Under the pieces are notes generated by a model. That model was not told where the DNA came from. It searched no databases and saw only the letters and a program-made list of their open reading frames with translations. Both the position numbers and the translations under genes were made by a program. This document shows positions 62,829 to 64,000 of a stretch of 64,000 nucleotides of DNA, piece by piece. Where the stretch lies: NCBI RefSeq assembly GCF_003313505.1, contig NZ_QMHO01000002.1, positions 563,976-627,975 of the forward strand, read 5' to 3'. The number at the start of each line of letters is the position of its first letter. Within the stretch, counting starts at the first letter, position 1. Origin of the DNA: Pedobacter nanyangensis. GTDB taxonomy: Bacteria > Bacteroidota > Bacteroidia > Sphingobacteriales > Sphingobacteriaceae.

Positions 62829-63731
62829 TTATAGCAAGTTGGTATAATCGGTGATTACGCCATCTATGCCCAACTGTTTTAGCTGGGACATTTCTTCGGC
62901 AGAATTAACGGTCCAGGGAATTACCTTCACGCCGTCTGCATGGGCACTTTTCACAAACGCAGCATCAACCATTTTCGAGTTTGGACTGATAATAAAAGGC
63001 TTGAAGCCTAAATCGGCTATGTTTTCAGCATAGGTTTTCTTGTTAGAAACCAAAAAAGAAGTTTTAATATGCGGATATTCTTTGTTGAGGATCTGAATGG
63101 TTCGCTTATCAAAAGATTGGATCACTACATACTGCTCTATTTTTTTCGCTTTAACGACATCCATCAACAGTTTCACGAAAACAGCTGGCTCCGGATTGGT
63201 TACGCCATCGCCTTTGGCGCTACATTTTGTTTCGATATTATAGAAGTACTGCTTTTTGTTTTTGGTTTTGATTTCATGCTGTACGCTATCGATCAAATCT
63301 GCCAAAAGAGGAATGTAGGTCTTTACTTTTCTTTGCTGAGGGAAATCCTTATGAAATTTGGTACCAATATCGAAAGCCTTCAACTGCTGGTAATCCATCT
63401 GGAAAACATTGTACTTCTTAGCATCCGACACCGGAATTTCCTTTCCATCGGCGGTAAGCATAAACCCAGGGCTTAAATAATCATCGTGCGTAACCACTAC
63501 TTTTCCGTCTTTGGTAATATGGGTATCCATTTCCAAAGTGGTTACGGCCGGATAATTCATGGCATCTTTCATCGCCAAAATAGTGTTTTCAGGCACTAAG
63601 CCCCTACCTCCGCGATGAGCTTCGGCACTAAATTTCGGAAAGTCGGTTTTCTTAGCGTTTGGTGCTTTTTGTGCAGAGCAGGCGCTAAAGGCCGCAAATA
63701 AAACCCCCAGGGGGAAAACTATTTTATTCAT
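62829..63731 (-). CDS. Glycerophosphodiester phosphodiesterase
   Basis: A 300-residue enzyme releasing glycerol-3-phosphate from glycerophosphodiesters. The TIM-barrel signature is complete: AHRGGRGLVPENT (catalytic His), EMDTHITKDGKVVVTHDD (metal-binding Glu-x-Asp and second His), IETK and VIPWTVNSAEEM, ending GIDGVITDY. The ATG at 63731 starts on a lipoprotein or secretion signal (FAAFSACSAQ), so the enzyme is periplasmic and feeds the GlpT-like transporter. Longer frames to 63794 would overlap the upstream gene. Confidence 0.95.
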   Translation of the reverse strand: MNKIVFPLGVLFAAFSACSAQKAPNAKKTDFPKFSAEAHRGGRGLVPENTILAMKDAMNYPAVTTLEMDTHITKDGKVVVTHDDYLSPGFMLTADGKEIPVSDAKKYNVFQMDYQQLKAFDIGTKFHKDFPQQRKVKTYIPLLADLIDSVQHEIKTKNKKQYFYNIETKCSAKGDGVTNPEPAVFVKLLMDVVKAKKIEQYVVIQSFDKRTIQILNKEYPHIKTSFLVSNKKTYAENIADLGFKPFIISPNSKMVDAAFVKSAHADGVKVIPWTVNSAEEMSQLKQLGIDGVITDYTNLL

Positions 63732-63756
63732 TTGAACAGGTCTTTTATTTTGAGGT

Positions 63757-64000
63757 TTAAGATAACTTTTTTTCTGCGGCAAACTGTTCGCCAAAACGGT
63801 CTGTTGCGACTATTTTTACGGTTTTTACTGCTGAACTGCAATGTGTCATGAAAAGGTGCTCGGTCCTGGTAGGCTCGGCAAAGGGCCTACTGGCGGGTAA
63901 TTTATCACCCAGATATAATCTTACCGATTCTGGATCAAAGCCTTTCATCATCTCCATTGGCGTTGATACCCCATCTAAAAAGCACTCTACTTTCCATTCA
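63757..64000 (-). CDS. C-terminus of a probable calcineurin-like phosphoesterase
   Basis: The frame is open to the right edge of the window, so only about 80 C-terminal residues are visible. They begin EWKVECFLDG and contain PTRTEHLFMTH and KIVATDRFGEQF, a beta-sandwich pattern like the C-terminal domain of secreted metallophosphoesterases in Bacteroidota. No catalytic residues are within view. The stop lies 25 bases before the phosphodiesterase start, so it is probably the first visible gene of the same operon. Confidence 0.6.
   Translation of the reverse strand, partial: EWKVECFLDGVSTPMEMMKGFDPESVRLYLGDKLPASRPFAEPTRTEHLFMTHCSSAVKTVKIVATDRFGEQFAAEKKLS

Noticed and set aside
1..64000. CRISPR arrays, rRNA genes or intact insertion sequences
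   Set aside because: No regularly spaced repeats, no rRNA signature and no transposase frame were seen. The repeated palindromes in gaps are of REP type.

Overview
The window comes from an AT-rich Bacteroidota chromosome, most likely a Pedobacter-like member of the Sphingobacteriaceae. The evidence is a type IX secretion sorting domain, a hybrid two-component SusR-type regulator, Bacteroidota -7 boxes of the form TAnnTTTG, Bacteroidota-style intergenic palindromes and a DUF1343 muramidase. The genus is an inference from overall gene content.

Bases 1-9317 hold the end of a carbohydrate-utilisation locus: the C-terminus of a secreted T9SS protein, a GH88 unsaturated glucuronyl hydrolase, a SASA-type acetylesterase, a large hybrid sensor-regulator and a lipoprotein mutarotase. 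They fit removal of acetyl groups and unsaturated uronic acids from an acidic glycan. A mannonate dehydratase gene (uxuA), which acts in hexuronate breakdown, lies on the far side of the insertion described next.

Bases 9686-25735 form a 16-kb integrated element in the 3' half of a tRNA-Arg(TCT) gene. It is bounded by 54-bp identical direct repeats, with a tyrosine recombinase at the left end and 11-bp tandem motifs near both ends. It carries a SIR2-HerA defence pair, a PD-(D/E)XK-like protein, a HEPN-like protein, a RadC-like JAB protein, an SF2 helicase-like protein with a degenerate P-loop, a three-helix membrane protein coupled to two proline-rich microproteins, a pair of unknown paralogues, several orphan genes and two apparently structured non-coding stretches. 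No conjugation or relaxase gene was recognised. The least explained and most interesting parts are the membrane/microprotein operon, the structured region beside it (19417-19826) and the rod-like RNA candidate at 16543-16713.

Bases 25856-37504 carry uxuA, a small XRE regulator, an ArsR/luciferase-like oxidoreductase pair, and a metal-efflux locus: response regulator, histidine kinase, TolC-like channel, adaptor and HME-RND pump.

Bases 37715-64000 are mostly housekeeping and envelope genes: pdxJ, an EamA exporter, gcvP, a serine hydrolase, a NamZ-type muramidase, an M23 peptidase with a lipid-kinase gene, surE, an SDR, an MdaB-like oxidoreductase with a divergent LysR gene, PPK2, a class A penicillin-binding protein, a peptidase/propeller/outer-membrane-barrel fusion, a GIY-YIG protein, a LexA-like XRE-S24 regulator and a glycerophosphodiester utilisation cluster running off the right edge. 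Several intergenic gaps hold palindromic REP-like sequences or strong terminators.
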